Assembly (NCBI GenBank): GCA_003451715.1
Contig: DMJN01000231.1
Coordinates: forward strand, 1-21,559
Length of the DNA: 21,559 bases
Direction: 5' to 3'
Source of the DNA: Gammaproteobacteria bacterium
GTDB lineage: Bacteria; Pseudomonadota; Gammaproteobacteria; Pseudomonadales; Pseudohongiellaceae
Shown: one piece after another, positions 1 to 6,788 of the stretch
How positions within the stretch are numbered: position 1 is the first letter of the stretch
How the letters are laid out: the number at the start of each line of letters is the position of its first letter
Program-made: the position numbers and the translations under genes
The notes under the pieces: model-generated
What the model saw: the letters and a program-made list of their open reading frames with translations, nothing else
The model's database searches: none
What the model was told of the DNA's origin: nothing

Positions 1-1721
1 CCACAAGCTGGAATGCGGCACCGGTCATTGTCAACGGTGTCGCCTATATCAGCAATGGAGTCGGCCTGGTGGAAGCGTATAACCCAGGCACTGGAGAGAC
101 TATCTGGGTACAGGAACCGGTGGGTGGTGTGGAAGGACTTCCCGGCGCCCCCACTCGAGGCGTGGCCTATTGGAGCGATGGGCTAGAGGAACGCATTCTG
201 GTGCAACGTGGCACTTATTTATCTGCACTCAATGCCCAGACGGGTGAGATGTTTCCAGATTTCGGGGTGGATGGCCGTGTAGACCTGCAACTCATGCCAC
301 CGGAATTCGCGCGCTTCCGCTGGGGCGGTGTGCCGATGGTGGTGCGTGACGTGGTCATCATAGGGCAGTCCATGTCTGACACCTTCGATAATAAGGAAGC
401 CTTTCGCGGTGATGTGCATGCCTTCGACGTCAGAACTGGAGCCTTGCGCTGGACCTATAATACGATACCCCAAGAGGGTCAATTCGGCACCGACAGCTGG
501 CAGGATCGCTCCTGGTCCTATACCGGCCATGCGCCGGTCTGGTCTCTGTTCAGTGCCGATGAAGAACTCGGCATGGTGTATATGCCAATAACCTCATCGA
601 CCAACGACATGTATGGCGGTCACCGCATTGGAGACAATCTGTTTACCCAGACTCTCGTGGCAGTCGATGCAGAAAGCGGTGAACGTATCTGGCATTATCA
701 AACCGTGCATCACGGCCTGTGGGATTATGACCTGCCTGCCGCTCCCATCCTGATGGACATTACTGTCGAAGGAAGAGAGATAAAGGCAGTTACCCAGATA
801 ACCAAGCAAGCCTTTGCATTTGTGTTTGATCGGGAAACAGGTGAACCAGTCTGGGAAATAGAGGAGCGTGAAGTTCCACAATCGGATGTCCCCGGAGAAG
901 TGACATCCCTAACCCAGCCCTTTCCAAGTAACCCGGCCCCTTTCGACAGGCAGGGAGCCACGGTCGATAACCTTATCGACTTCACGCCAGAGCTGCGAGC
1001 CGAGGCCCTCAAGATCTTCAGTAATTATGTGACTGGGCCACTATTTACACCACCTTCGATAAGAACTGAAAATGGGACACAAGGCACTATTCAACTACCA
1101 GGTTCACAGGGGGGTGCCGACGTACAGGGCGCAGCATTCGACCCGGAAACTGGCTATCTCTACATACCCTCCATAACCTCGCCCTTCGTCGCCGATATCC
1201 TGCCTGGAGATCCAGAGGTTACCAATCTGGCCTATACCAAAGGATCACGACGCTGGATTGCTGGGCCGCAAGGATTGCCGCTTTTTAAACCACCTTACGG
1301 GCGGATTACGGCTATAGATATGAATTCCGGCGATCATGTATGGATGGTTCCAAATGGCGACGGGCCTCGGGATAACCCGGCCATTGCCCACCTGAACCTG
1401 GGACAGCTTGGTGTGCCCGGCAGACCCACTCCGCTGCTCACCAAGACCCTGCTCTTTCTTGGCGAGGGACTGACCGGTCAACGGCCAGGAGGCAGGATTC
1501 CTCCCGATATGCCTGTTGCCATCGCTACCAATAGCGGCGGTCCAATGTTCCGGGCCTATGACAAGCAAAACGGTGACATAATCTGGGAGATCGAGCTGGA
1601 AGCAGGCACTACCAATCCGCCTGTCAGTTATCTTTATGAAGGTGAGCAATACATTGCCGTGTCGATCGGTGATCGCAGCCACAGCCCGGAAATGCTTGCC
1701 TTCAAACTCCCTGGGAATTAG
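1..1721 (+). CDS. PQQ-dependent dehydrogenase (quinoprotein glucose/alcohol dehydrogenase-like), 5' partial
   Basis: The reading frame is open from base 3, so the N-terminus and signal peptide lie outside the window; about 572 residues are visible, ending at TAG 1719. Seven or more blade-type repeats of the form AxDxxTGxxxW can be seen (AFDVRTGALRW, AVDAESGERIW, VFDRETGEPVW, AIDMNSGDHVW, AYDKQNGDIIW), the hallmark of PQQ beta-propellers. The segment HHGLWDYDLPAAPIL (about bases 706-750) matches the signature of the membrane/soluble glucose dehydrogenase branch of quinoproteins. Such enzymes oxidise alcohols or sugars in the periplasm and pass electrons to quinone or a cytochrome. No C-terminal cytochrome c motif (CxxCH) is present, so electrons must leave by another carrier. 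The substrate cannot be told from sequence. A secreted cupin gene starts 13 bases after the stop, which suggests co-transcription. Family assignment is firm; substrate is unknown. Confidence 0.88.
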   Translation, partial: TSWNAAPVIVNGVAYISNGVGLVEAYNPGTGETIWVQEPVGGVEGLPGAPTRGVAYWSDGLEERILVQRGTYLSALNAQTGEMFPDFGVDGRVDLQLMPPEFARFRWGGVPMVVRDVVIIGQSMSDTFDNKEAFRGDVHAFDVRTGALRWTYNTIPQEGQFGTDSWQDRSWSYTGHAPVWSLFSADEELGMVYMPITSSTNDMYGGHRIGDNLFTQTLVAVDAESGERIWHYQTVHHGLWDYDLPAAPILMDITVEGREIKAVTQITKQAFAFVFDRETGEPVWEIEEREVPQSDVPGEVTSLTQPFPSNPAPFDRQGATVDNLIDFTPELRAEALKIFSNYVTGPLFTPPSIRTENGTQGTIQLPGSQGGADVQGAAFDPETGYLYIPSITSPFVADILPGDPEVTNLAYTKGSRRWIAGPQGLPLFKPPYGRITAIDMNSGDHVWMVPNGDGPRDNPAIAHLNLGQLGVPGRPTPLLTKTLLFLGEGLTGQRPGGRIPPDMPVAIATNSGGPMFRAYDKQNGDIIWEIELEAGTTNPPVSYLYEGEQYIAVSIGDRSHSPEMLAFKLPGN

Positions 1722-1734
1722 AGGAATTACAATA

Positions 1735-2250
1735 GTGAAAAAATTCGCGCTTATATTTGCAAGCCTGTGCTTTGGCACCCTGGTGCTGGCACAAACACCG
1801 GCACCCGCTATTCCTCCTATCGCTACCGATGTTACCGCCGAGGAAATCACCAAGTTTATCGATGCCCTGCCCCGCGATCGGGTCAGTGATCGCCCCATTA
1901 AAAACGTGGAAGTAACCGGTGATTACCGAGTCGGGGTCTATGGTGTTTTTCGCCCCAAGGAATTTCCCGGCGGGTCCAACCTGCATCAGGTCAATACAAC
2001 CGAGATCTACTACATGATGAGTGGTTATGCGACGCTGGTGACCGGCGGCACCATGACCGATGCCAGGCAGGAAAATTCCAATTGGGTAAGAGGTACCGCC
2101 ATCGAGGGCGGCGTCAGTCGTCGCGTGGTTCCCGGTGACGTCATCATCATCCCCGGGCACACACCGCACTGGTTCAGCGAACTGGAAACCGATCTGACCT
2201 ACCTGATTTTTCGGCCTGATCCAGATAATCGCATCCCGCTGACTGAGTAA
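1735..2250 (+). CDS. Secreted cupin-domain protein (tandem copy 1)
   Basis: This is a 171-residue protein. The GTG at 1735 is chosen because GAGGAATT (1721-1728) lies just upstream and it gives a clean signal peptide (MKKFALIFASLCFGTLVLA, cleavage before QTPAPA). Upstream in-frame starts fall inside the dehydrogenase gene and would bury the signal sequence. The mature part has a short helical lead and then a single cupin barrel: motif 1 NLHQVNTTEIYYMMSGYATL and motif 2 PGDVIIIPGHTPHWFSE. In motif 1 the usual HxH reads HxV, so one of the four typical metal ligands is absent, while the Glu and the motif-2 His remain. It is likely periplasmic, next to the PQQ enzyme. Catalytic, binding or accessory roles are all possible. 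A close paralogue follows 32 bases downstream. Confidence 0.85.
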   Translation: MKKFALIFASLCFGTLVLAQTPAPAIPPIATDVTAEEITKFIDALPRDRVSDRPIKNVEVTGDYRVGVYGVFRPKEFPGGSNLHQVNTTEIYYMMSGYATLVTGGTMTDARQENSNWVRGTAIEGGVSRRVVPGDVIIIPGHTPHWFSELETDLTYLIFRPDPDNRIPLTE

Positions 2251-2282
2251 CAGTTAGAGGCCACTAACCGGAGTAACCAAAA

Positions 2283-2804
2283 ATGAAACGAATCGCTGTT
2301 GCTCTACTCCCGATTGTTTTCGCCGGTGTCAGTCTTGCGCAGACCCCGGCACCCGCGACACCTCCCGTGGCAACCGATGTCACCGCCGAAGACATCAGCA
2401 AGTTCATCGATGCCCTGCCCCGCGATCGGGTCAGCGACCGACCGATTCGAACAGTAAGCGTAACGGGTGATTATCGTATAGGTGTCTACGGTGTGTTTCG
2501 TCCGAAGGACATCCCGGGCGGAGCGAATCTGCACCCGGTCAATACCACCGAAATCTATTACATGCTGAAAGGCTATGCGACGCTCGTTACCGGCGGCACA
2601 CTCTCCGATCCGCGACCGGCTCCCAGCCCGTCAACCAGTATTAGAGGCTCAGGTATCGAAGGAGGTGTAAGCCGCCGTATAGTGCCAGGTGATGTGGTGG
2701 TGATCCCCGGGCATACTCCCCATTACTGGAGTGAGCTCGAAACCGATATCGAATACCTGATCTTTCGGCCAGACCCGGATAACCGCATCCCACTGGTGGA
2801 CTAG
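2283..2804 (+). CDS. Secreted cupin-domain protein (tandem copy 2)
   Basis: This 173-residue protein starts at ATG 2283 behind GGAGTAA (2270-2276). It has a signal peptide (MKRIAVALLPIVFAGVSLA, cleavage before QTPAPA). It aligns along its whole length with the preceding cupin. Runs such as DALPRDRVSDRPI, NTTEIYY, GYATLVTGGT, EGGVSRR and FRPDPDNRIPL are identical, and the main difference is a two-residue longer Pro/Ser-rich loop in mid-barrel. It shares the same HxV change in cupin motif 1 (NLHPVNTTE) and the same motif 2 (IPGHTPHYWSE). The DNA also retains long identical stretches, for example 29 bases at 1858-1886 versus 2407-2435, so the duplication is fairly recent or under strong constraint. 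It is probably co-transcribed with copy 1 and the dehydrogenase. Biochemical function is unknown. Confidence 0.85.
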   Translation: MKRIAVALLPIVFAGVSLAQTPAPATPPVATDVTAEDISKFIDALPRDRVSDRPIRTVSVTGDYRIGVYGVFRPKDIPGGANLHPVNTTEIYYMLKGYATLVTGGTLSDPRPAPSPSTSIRGSGIEGGVSRRIVPGDVVVIPGHTPHYWSELETDIEYLIFRPDPDNRIPLVD

Positions 2805-2839
2805 AAGTTCAAGAGACAATCGAAGCCTGATCCGGATTC

Positions 2840-3400
2840 CTACTTAATACACTCGTAGACGAAGGCCGGAGGCATGTTGCGCAGTGTGAAACGGAGTTTC
2901 ACGTCACGGAAGAATGGCTTCATATCCCCATAGTTCGCCAGGCTGTATTGGTACTGGAGAAACCTTCCCCCCTCCCGGAGATTCGAATCGACACTGGCGA
3001 GGATATTATCAACCACATCATCGTCGATTAGTGCCAGCGGTAGACTGGAAACAACGTGATCCACCTTGGCGATATCCAGCTCATCGAGTATTTCTCGTAT
3101 CGAAGAAGCGCAGGCATTGTAAACACGCAGGCGTTTATCACCGTGGGTATTTAGCTCAGTTGCAAATTCATTATTCAGCTCAAGGCAGATCAGCACGCAA
3201 TCCGGGGCCATTCGCTTTAATAGTGTGCGGGTGACACAACCATTGCCTGGGCCAAGCTCGACGATACAACGCGCTGAACCAAAATCTATCGGCCCCAGGA
3301 GTTGCTCGATGAGTATCTTGGAACTGGGAGTGATAGTACCGGTCGTCCTGATATTCTTTATCAGATTGATGGAATCACTAAATTTGAATCGAGCTGTCAT
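2840..3400 (-). CDS. Class I SAM-dependent methyltransferase, phospholipid N-methyltransferase (PmtA)-like
   Basis: This is a 186-residue protein. The SAM-binding motif I is VELGPGNGCVTRTLL, followed by an acidic strand end (CLELNNEF) and a later VVSSLPLALI segment. That order is typical of the PmtA / rRNA adenine dimethyltransferase-like group, where PmtA methylates phosphatidylethanolamine towards phosphatidylcholine. The ATG at 3400 is preferred because it forms an ATGA overlap with the stop of the upstream VTT/DedA-like gene; a GTG at 3412 is possible and adds four residues. The N-terminus (FKFSDSINLIKNIRTTGTITPSS) resembles the PmtA substrate-loop lead. It is last in a three-gene minus-strand unit. 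The substrate is inferred; a different small-molecule or lipid acceptor is possible. Confidence 0.72.
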   Translation of the reverse strand: MTARFKFSDSINLIKNIRTTGTITPSSKILIEQLLGPIDFGSARCIVELGPGNGCVTRTLLKRMAPDCVLICLELNNEFATELNTHGDKRLRVYNACASSIREILDELDIAKVDHVVSSLPLALIDDDVVDNILASVDSNLREGGRFLQYQYSLANYGDMKPFFRDVKLRFTLRNMPPAFVYECIK

Positions 3401-3984
3401 ACTCTCAGCCACTCACCTATTTCGGCTCCAAGAAATATGTACGCGATTACCAGGGGAAATTCACCGATCAGCAGTGCTGAAATCATCTTCTTGAAAGACA
3501 CCTTCGCCATCCCTGCGACATAACAGACCGCATCTGTGGGCACCAACGGGAAGAATGACCACCCGACGATAAAAGCAAAGGCATATTTGCCATGCATTTT
3601 CTCTTTCAGTACCGCAATTTTTTCCGGATATTTTTCTTCCAGATACTCATCATAGTTGCCAAAAGAGGGGAAACTGTATACCAGGAACGCTCCAACCACA
3701 ATACCAACCATTGAGATCAGCAACACAAGAAAGAGCTGCTGTGGGAAGGAAATTGCCCCTGCCAGCACAAATGGTGTGCAGGGAATCAGCAGCAAGGAGC
3801 GAGTCAGCGAAACCACGACATACACCAGCAGCGCCATAGCGCCGAGGTTATTGAGAAAGTCGGATATGGAGTCCCTGTTCAACAAGTCGGGGAACATCAG
3901 CAAATAGCTCAGTACGATGGCCACTAGCACCAACCAGATCGTGTTGAAATGTTTGAGTAATCCACTCAGCATGTTGAAAGTCAT
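3397..3984 (-). CDS. VTT/DedA (TVP38/TMEM64-like) family membrane protein
   Basis: This is a 195-residue integral membrane protein. The start is placed at ATG 3984 because longer starts overlap the upstream GFA gene; a second ATG at 3972 is also possible, and neither has a strong ribosome-binding site. The core matches the VTT domain: a hydrophobic entry (LLLIPCTPFVLAGAISF), a glycine-containing helix (ISMVGIVVGAFLVYSF), a charged loop, and a re-entrant segment FPLVPTDAVCYVAGMAKVSF followed by GEFPLVIAYIFLG. Relatives have been linked to lipid scrambling or flipping, including undecaprenyl phosphate. The Arg usually found just before the P-x-x-P element of the re-entrant loop is not visible here (GWSFFPLVP). 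Its neighbours, a PmtA-like methyltransferase and an acyl-activating enzyme, fit a membrane-lipid role, but that is inference. Confidence 0.75.
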   Translation of the reverse strand: MTFNMLSGLLKHFNTIWLVLVAIVLSYLLMFPDLLNRDSISDFLNNLGAMALLVYVVVSLTRSLLLIPCTPFVLAGAISFPQQLFLVLLISMVGIVVGAFLVYSFPSFGNYDEYLEEKYPEKIAVLKEKMHGKYAFAFIVGWSFFPLVPTDAVCYVAGMAKVSFKKMISALLIGEFPLVIAYIFLGAEIGEWLRV

Positions 3985-3998
3985 CAATACCGAACTAT

Positions 3999-4382
3999 TC
4001 AGGAAGGCCAGCTCTTGTGGGCAAGCTTGTGAGCGTTCTGCTCCCAATTTCGACCATCAAAATCCACGATGCTCATATTCGCCGGTTGCTCATCCAGGCA
4101 ATTCACATTAACGTCTACGCCGTCGGGATTGGAGCGGGGGATATAGTAAGGCTTGATACCGCAGACCTTGCAGAAGTAGTGCCTGGCGACACCGGTGTTG
4201 AAGCTGTAAGTCTGCAGCTGGGATTCTCCGGTGATGAGACTGAAGTTGGCGCCGGGCACGATCAAGTGCAAATAGCCTGATTTACTGCAGATCGAACAAT
4301 TGCAGTTTTCGACTTCAACAGGATCCGGCGCTTCGACTTCGAATTGAACGGCTCCGCAGTGGCAACTTCCCTTGTACTTCAT
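3999..4382 (-). CDS. GFA family zinc protein (glutathione-dependent formaldehyde-activating enzyme-like, DUF636)
   Basis: This is a 127-residue protein from ATG 4382; an in-frame TTG at 4391 would add three residues. The zinc-binding pattern of the GFA fold is complete: Cys7-x-Cys9 (SCHCG), Cys27-x-Cys29-x-x-Cys32 (NCNCSIC) and Cys71-x-x-Cys74 (FCKVCG). The length is normal for the family. Members are named for binding S-hydroxymethylglutathione, but most have unknown substrates, so no formaldehyde role is claimed. It is the first gene of the minus-strand unit, 14 bases ahead of the VTT/DedA-like gene, and is divergent from the acyl-activating enzyme across a 269-base gap. Confidence 0.85.
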   Translation of the reverse strand: MKYKGSCHCGAVQFEVEAPDPVEVENCNCSICSKSGYLHLIVPGANFSLITGESQLQTYSFNTGVARHYFCKVCGIKPYYIPRSNPDGVDVNVNCLDEQPANMSIVDFDGRNWEQNAHKLAHKSWPS

Positions 4383-4651
4383 TTTTAACAAGCTACTCTG
4401 ATTATTGAGTGAGTTCAGCGTAAATTAAATGCTGGCAGTAGAAACTCCCGCCAGCAGCAAACCAAGCATGACCCTATATATAATGTTTTGGCGCTCCAAA
4501 TTTTGCACAGCCTGTCTCTTTCTGTCTTGATACGCGCTGTTTTGCAGCCCAGATGCGGGCTACACAAAATGCGGTTCCTGCAAGGGGAACAGGCACTCTA
4601 CCACCGGCACCATCCTGTTCCAAGCGCGTAGTTTTGGGATAAGATGCCGAC
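4383..4651. promoter_or_regulatory. Divergent intergenic region with inverted repeats and a candidate -10
   Basis: This 269-base region separates the GFA gene (minus) from the acyl-activating enzyme (plus) and should carry promoters for both. A perfect TATAAT is at 4479-4484, within an AT-rich run, but no good -35 lies 16-18 bases before it. Downstream are three inverted repeats: AGCCC/GGGCT (4546-4550 and 4557-4561, loop of 6) flanked by TTTTG/CAAAA; GTTCC/GGAAC (4574-4578 and 4586-4590); and a perfect 8-mer GGAACAGG/CCTGTTCC (4586-4593 and 4614-4621). The last two share the same central arm, so they could form mutually exclusive hairpins in the leader of the acyl-activating gene. Function is not established. 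Confidence 0.4.
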
Positions 4652-6169
4652 ATGTTACAACATCGATTCATCGAGTCGGCAAGGAAATTCCCTGACAAGC
4701 TCGCCATTGTCGACCGCTCAACCGGACGCGATGTCACTTACTCGCAGGCGTTGTTGGGATCCCTGATTCTGGCCCGTAGATTCCGCAAGCTCGAAAGGGG
4801 ACGTATAGGCATCATGTTGCCCACCTCGTCCGGCGGGGCATTGGCGATTGTTGGCGCTCTTATGGGCGGGCGTACGCCGGTTATGATCAATTACTCAACC
4901 GGCGCCACCAGAAACTGCCTGTACGCCCAGCAGAAATGCGATTTCAAGGTGATAGTGACTGCCCGAGCCTTGCTGGAACGAGTTGGCTGTGAAGAGCTCC
5001 CTGACATGATCTTTATAGAAGACATCATGGGGCATCTGGGTAGGATGGATAAGGCTCTGGCATTTGTGAAAACAAAATTGCCCCTTTCCTGGCTTAAACG
5101 CTTAGCAGGGAAAACTGATCTGAATAAACCCGCAGTAATACTTTTCACAAGCGGTAGCGAGAAAGACCCCAAAGTAGTTCCGCTAACTCAAAAAAACCTA
5201 CTCTCCAACATCGACTCATTCTCGGACATGATGGATATCTATGACATGGACAGGGTGTTGGCAGTGTTACCTTATTTTCATGTCTTCGGGCTAACAATAA
5301 ATCTATGGACTCCCTTGTGTCTCGGCATGACCTCGATTACTTATGCGAATCCACTCGATTTTAAAACAATCGTCAAACTTATTAAGAAAGACAAACCAGC
5401 GCTGCTGGTAGGCACACCGCTGTTTCTGGAGGGCTACGTCAAGCAGTCTGCTCTGGGAGATTTCGCCAGTGTAGAACTCGCCGTATCTGGAGCCGATAAG
5501 TGTCCAGAGCATCTGAGAATATTGTTTCGCGAGAAACACAAGCTGGAGATCTTTGAAGGCTACGGAGCAACCGAAACTTCGCCAGTAATCTCAGTCAATC
5601 CCAGGGATTCCAACAAACCGGGCAGTATCGGCATCCCCATCCCCGGTACGGTCGTCAAGATCGAAGACTACGAGACCGGTGAAGAATGTAAATCGGGTGA
5701 GACTGGCAAGATCATGGTGAAAGGTGACGGAGTCATGCAGGGCTACCTGAATGATATCGAGGAGACTCATCTGCGCATCACATCCGGCTGGTACGACACC
5801 GGCGATCTCGGTTGCCTGGATGAAGACGGCTACCTGTGGCACAAGGGTCGACTGAAGCGGTTCGTAAAGATTGGTGGCGAAATGATTTCGCTGGTGTTGG
5901 TAGAAGAGACACTCAATGCCAAAACACCGGAGGAAGTGGAATGCTGTGCAGTGGAACTGCCGGACGCAAAACGCGGATCTCGCATCGTCGCGGTGACCAC
6001 CGAGAGCATCGACCAGCGGGAACTGGGCAAGAAGCTTGCCGAAGATCTTCCCAATCTGGCACTACCCAAAAAATATGTCACGGTGCCGGAGTTTCCACGT
6101 ATGGGTAGCGGCAAGACTGACTTCCGCACATTGACCAATATGGTCAGAGATCTTGAGGAAGAAGACTAA
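4652..6169 (+). CDS. Acyl-activating enzyme of the Aas type (acyl-ACP / acyl-CoA synthetase)
   Basis: This 505-residue member of the ANL adenylating superfamily starts at ATG 4652. Visible elements are: the P-loop region ILFTSGSEKDPKVVPLTQKN; PYFHVFGLTINLW; GYGATETSP (A5-like); WYDTGDLG (A7); the hinge GRLKRFVKIGGE (A8); and the C-terminal catalytic-lysine segment RMGSGKTDF (A10). The TSGSE form and overall similarity point to the synthetase half of Aas and to stand-alone AasC-like acyl-ACP synthetases, which reactivate free fatty acids with ATP. The acyltransferase half of bifunctional Aas is absent. The P-loop is unusual: PKVV replaces the common PKGV and EKD replaces EGx. The carrier could be ACP or CoA. 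No RBS stands out before the start. The gene is followed by 226 bases before the GntR gene. Confidence 0.82.
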   Translation: MLQHRFIESARKFPDKLAIVDRSTGRDVTYSQALLGSLILARRFRKLERGRIGIMLPTSSGGALAIVGALMGGRTPVMINYSTGATRNCLYAQQKCDFKVIVTARALLERVGCEELPDMIFIEDIMGHLGRMDKALAFVKTKLPLSWLKRLAGKTDLNKPAVILFTSGSEKDPKVVPLTQKNLLSNIDSFSDMMDIYDMDRVLAVLPYFHVFGLTINLWTPLCLGMTSITYANPLDFKTIVKLIKKDKPALLVGTPLFLEGYVKQSALGDFASVELAVSGADKCPEHLRILFREKHKLEIFEGYGATETSPVISVNPRDSNKPGSIGIPIPGTVVKIEDYETGEECKSGETGKIMVKGDGVMQGYLNDIEETHLRITSGWYDTGDLGCLDEDGYLWHKGRLKRFVKIGGEMISLVLVEETLNAKTPEEVECCAVELPDAKRGSRIVAVTTESIDQRELGKKLAEDLPNLALPKKYVTVPEFPRMGSGKTDFRTLTNMVRDLEEED

Positions 6170-6346
6170 TCCACTGATCCACATTCGCCTCATTCCGTAC
6201 TGTTTTCCTGGGCCAGTTCTTCCTCGTGCTGGTCCCTTCACCATCCCGTTACTGATTCTGTTCCTCGTTTTTTTAGAATCCTGCCCGCCAAGCTCCTAAA
6301 TTCAAGGCATTCAGCATGGATTTAAAATATGCTTGCTTTATTTAGA
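6170..6346. other. Intergenic spacer between the acyl-activating gene and the GntR operon
   Basis: No gene is visible here. A hairpin GGG-CCAG/CTGG-T-CCC (6210-6216 and 6229-6236, loop of 12, one bulge) lies about 40 bases after the stop but has no T-run directly behind it. A run of seven T (6268-6274) is flanked by GATTCT (6254-6259) and AGAATC (6275-6280). Either could contribute to ending transcription of the upstream gene, but neither is a clear intrinsic terminator. The end of the spacer holds a possible -35 (TTGCTT at about 6333-6338) for the next operon. Confidence 0.3.
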
Positions 6347-6373
6347 TACTGTATATATTGTATATATACAGTA
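6347..6373. promoter_or_regulatory. Palindromic operator for the GntR/YtrA-like regulator
   Basis: This is a perfect inverted repeat with 12-base arms TACTGTATATAT (6347-6358) and ATATATACAGTA (6362-6373) around a 3-base centre. It ends 22 bases before the GntR start codon. YtrA-type GntR proteins bind such AT-rich dyads near their own promoters. A TTGCTT at about 6333-6338 with TATTGT at 6356-6361 gives a 17-base spacing, so the repeat would cover the -10 and allow steric autorepression. Autoregulation is inference; the symmetry is directly seen. Confidence 0.75.
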
Positions 6374-6395
6374 CATATACCCGAAGATAAGGCGA

Positions 6396-6788
6396 ATGTT
6401 ACTTCACATATCGGAACAGTCCTCTCAGACACTGCAAGAGCAGATCGTTGGTCAGATCCGAGCCAGGATTCTCAGTGGCGAGATTGAACCGGACTTTGCC
6501 CTCCCTTCCATACGGGCTATGGCCAGAACTCTGAAGGTAAGCGTCATTACCGTGCAGCGCGCTTACGAAGCCTTGCTCAATGAGGAAATCATCTATGCGC
6601 GACGTGGCAAGGGATTCTTTGTCGCTTCGCTCGGACAGAGCGCCAAGTCGGCCCTGGCTCAACAACGGTTTTCACAACAATTAGTATCCCTGATCGAAAA
6701 CGCACGTCGCGATGGATTAGACGATCAGGACATTCTGCAGATCTTTAATGAGAGACTGCAGGCAGGAGACAACAATGGCAGTGCTTGA
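6396..6788 (+). CDS. GntR family transcriptional regulator, YtrA subfamily
   Basis: This is a 130-residue regulator. The ATG at 6396 is chosen because the longer frame would translate the operator itself, and AAGATAAGG (6384-6392) precedes this ATG. It has an N-terminal winged helix-turn-helix: LQEQIVGQIRARILSGEI, then LPSIRAMARTLKVSVITVQR (recognition region), then the wing ARRGKGFFVA. A short C-terminal helical stretch of about 50 residues follows, instead of a ligand-binding domain. That architecture is typical of YtrA-type GntR proteins, which usually repress an adjacent ABC transporter operon. Its stop overlaps the next gene by 14 bases, so translation is coupled. Confidence 0.9.
   Translation: MLLHISEQSSQTLQEQIVGQIRARILSGEIEPDFALPSIRAMARTLKVSVITVQRAYEALLNEEIIYARRGKGFFVASLGQSAKSALAQQRFSQQLVSLIENARRDGLDDQDILQIFNERLQAGDNNGSA

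Noticed and set aside
1245..1898. 217-codon open frame on the minus strand
   Set aside because: It is antisense to the PQQ dehydrogenase and first cupin, which have clear family motifs; its translation shows no domain.
6210..6274. Intrinsic terminator after the acyl-activating gene
   Set aside because: The hairpin at 6210-6236 has no adjacent T-run, and the T-run at 6268-6274 has only a weak 6-base flanking repeat.
6333..6395. N-terminal extension of the GntR gene rich in Tyr and Ile
   Set aside because: It is the palindromic operator read as protein; the ATG at 6396 has an RBS and begins the conserved domain.
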